Origin: an uncultured Clostridia bacterium
Lineage (GTDB): Bacteria; Bacillota; Clostridia; TANB77; CAG-508
Reading direction: 5' to 3'
Assembly (NCBI GenBank): GCA_944391895.1
Contig: CALXVF010000077.1
Span: 1 to 5,981 of the forward strand
DNA length: 5,981 nucleotides
Shown here: positions 4,977 to 5,981 of the stretch, in pieces
Layout of the letters: each line of letters begins with the position of its first letter
Position numbering within the stretch: the stretch's first letter is position 1
Notes under the pieces: generated by a model
What the model was told of the DNA's origin: nothing
Database searches by the model: none
The model's input: the letters and a program-made list of their open reading frames with translations, nothing else
Program-made: the position numbers and the translations under genes

Positions 4977-5861
4977 TTGAAGGAATTAGAAAGCATATTA
5001 GGTAGTGAAAATGTTAAGTATAATGAGCCAATGAGCAAGCATACCACTTTCAAAGTAGGTGGAATAGCAGACATTTTTATTACAGTAGATTCTAAAGAAA
5101 AATTACTAAAAACGCTTGAAATGCTAAAGAACGAGAAAATTACTATTGTCGGAAATGGAAGCAATTTATTAGTTACAGATAAAGGTATTCGAGGAATAGT
5201 ATTAAAATATACAGCAAATACTTGTGAAATAAATGATACAATAGTTAAAGTAGATTCTGGGATGACAAATGCGAGATTAGCAAATACTTTATTAAATAAA
5301 AAACTAACAGGATATGAATTCGCAGCCGGAATTCCAGGAACCATAGGTGGAGCGATAGTTATGAATGCTGGTGCTTATGGAAGAGAAATGAAAGATGTTG
5401 TATTAGAAACAGAATTCTTAGACTTTGAAACAAATGAAATAAAAGTTTTCAAAAATGAAGAATCAAACTTTGAATATAGAAAAAGTATTTTTGAAAATAA
5501 AAAGGGAATAATTTTAAGTGCAACTTTCAAATTTGAACATGGAAACAAAAATGAAATTGATGAGAAAATGAAAGAATATGCACAAAAAAGAAAAGACTCT
5601 CAACCATTAGATATGCCTAGTGCAGGAAGTACTTTTAAAAGAGGAAATGGTTTTATTACTGCAAAATTAATTGACGAAGCAGGATTAAAAGGATATAGTA
5701 TAGGTGGAGCAGAAGTATCTACAAAGCATGCAGGATTTATTGTGAATAAAGGAAATGCAACAGAAAAAGATATTATAGATTTAATAAAATATGTACAAAA
5801 AGAAATATATCAAAAATTTGGAGAAAGAATAGAACCAGAGATAAAAATTATAGGGGAATAA
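4977..5861 (+). CDS. murB: UDP-N-acetylenolpyruvoylglucosamine reductase (MurB), type II
   Basis: FAD- and NADPH-dependent enzyme that reduces UDP-GlcNAc-enolpyruvate to UDP-N-acetylmuramic acid, the second committed step of peptidoglycan precursor synthesis, in the cytoplasm. The 294 residues fit the shorter type II class of Gram-positives. Visible features are 'HTTFKVGG' near the N-terminus, the FAD-binding segments 'GNGSNLLVTDKG' (from residue 59) and 'GIPGTIGGA' (118-126) followed by 'NAGAYG' (130-135), 'YRKS' with R168, the catalytic serine S218 in 'SAGSTFKR', and the conserved glutamate E288 in 'EPEIKIIG'. All key residues are present. The start is TTG 4977, chosen because of AGGAGG at 4963-4968; TTG is a weaker start codon and may lower expression. 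A membrane-protein gene begins 23 nt after the stop with its own ribosome binding site, and the two are probably co-transcribed. In many Firmicutes murB sits beside the rapZ-yvcK-whiA group. Confidence 0.97.
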   Translation: MKELESILGSENVKYNEPMSKHTTFKVGGIADIFITVDSKEKLLKTLEMLKNEKITIVGNGSNLLVTDKGIRGIVLKYTANTCEINDTIVKVDSGMTNARLANTLLNKKLTGYEFAAGIPGTIGGAIVMNAGAYGREMKDVVLETEFLDFETNEIKVFKNEESNFEYRKSIFENKKGIILSATFKFEHGNKNEIDEKMKEYAQKRKDSQPLDMPSAGSTFKRGNGFITAKLIDEAGLKGYSIGGAEVSTKHAGFIVNKGNATEKDIIDLIKYVQKEIYQKFGERIEPEIKIIGE

Positions 5862-5884
5862 TTTTATGGAGGGAAAAACAAATT

Positions 5885-5981
5885 ATGGGATTTTTTAAAT
5901 GGTTTACTTCAAAAGCAAAAATGAAAAGATGGATGTTTTTAATATTAGTAGGAATTATTTTAGTCGGTTATGGAATATCTA
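5885..5981 (+). CDS. N-terminus of a membrane-anchored protein, possibly YvcK; cut by window edge
   Basis: Only 32 codons are visible, starting at ATG 5885 behind GGAGGG (5868-5873, 11 nt spacing). The peptide begins MGFFKWFTSKAKMKRW and enters a membrane helix (MFLILVGIILVGYG, from residue 17). A short amphipathic, basic start followed by 'KRW' and a hydrophobic helix resembles the N-termini I recall for clostridial YvcK/gluconeogenesis-factor proteins, which carry an added membrane segment. The position after murB agrees with that, though rapZ, often found between them, is missing. The diagnostic nucleotide-binding domain lies beyond the window, so this remains a guess. Another ATG at 5866 opens a frame of only 10 codons and is not the start. 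Confidence 0.6.
   Translation, partial: MGFFKWFTSKAKMKRWMFLILVGIILVGYGIS

Noticed and set aside
4871..5344. Minus-strand open frame overlapping murB and the tdk-murB gap
   Set aside because: It is antisense to the conserved FAD-binding part of MurB and crosses both promoters; the frame is a by-product of MurB codon use.

Overview
This is an AT-rich window (about 30% G+C by eye) with strong AAGGAG-type ribosome binding sites, close gene packing and near-exclusive AGA arginine codons. Together with the gene set (Gram-positive-type LexA, 294-aa MurB, Obg with a C-terminal OCT domain), this points to a low-GC Firmicute, most likely an anaerobic member of the Clostridia. The species cannot be named from the sequence. 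A TrpRS with a cysteine motif resembling the [4Fe-4S] site of Thermotoga maritima TrpRS fits an anaerobe.

Layout. Bases 1-2745 hold a co-directional plus-strand cluster: the 3' part of trpS (cut by the left edge), obg, and a Nudix hydrolase gene, with gaps of 21 and 12 nt. It ends at a clear intrinsic terminator (2753-2801). A new transcription unit then starts from a near-consensus promoter (TTGACA-N17-TAATAT) overlapped by a candidate LexA operator. It carries lexA (2907-3584) and, 15 nt downstream, a small membrane protein with an extracytoplasmic domain (3600-4079). The pairing suggests, but does not prove, an SOS-linked envelope or cell-division function.

Bases 4080-4249, between the convergent membrane-protein and tdk genes, are the most unusual part. 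They contain a roughly 153-nt imperfect palindrome with two long helices and a GC-richer apical region. That region includes a good ribosome binding site and a 25-codon open frame. The wobble pairs fit an RNA made from the plus strand. The left arm also overlaps what looks like a lost C-terminal tail of the membrane protein, in frame behind two tandem stop codons.

On the minus strand, 4250-4813 encodes a divergent type II thymidine kinase with its own promoter. Facing away from it, murB starts at a TTG codon (4977-5861) behind an extended -10 promoter. It is followed by the first 32 codons of a membrane-anchored protein cut by the right edge, possibly YvcK.

Most of the window is core metabolism: tRNA charging, ribosome-associated GTPase, nucleotide housekeeping, SOS control, thymidine salvage and peptidoglycan precursor synthesis. 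I found no CRISPR array, tRNA, rRNA, transposase or phage gene. The candidates for something undescribed are the palindromic element with its embedded small frame and the lexA-linked membrane protein.
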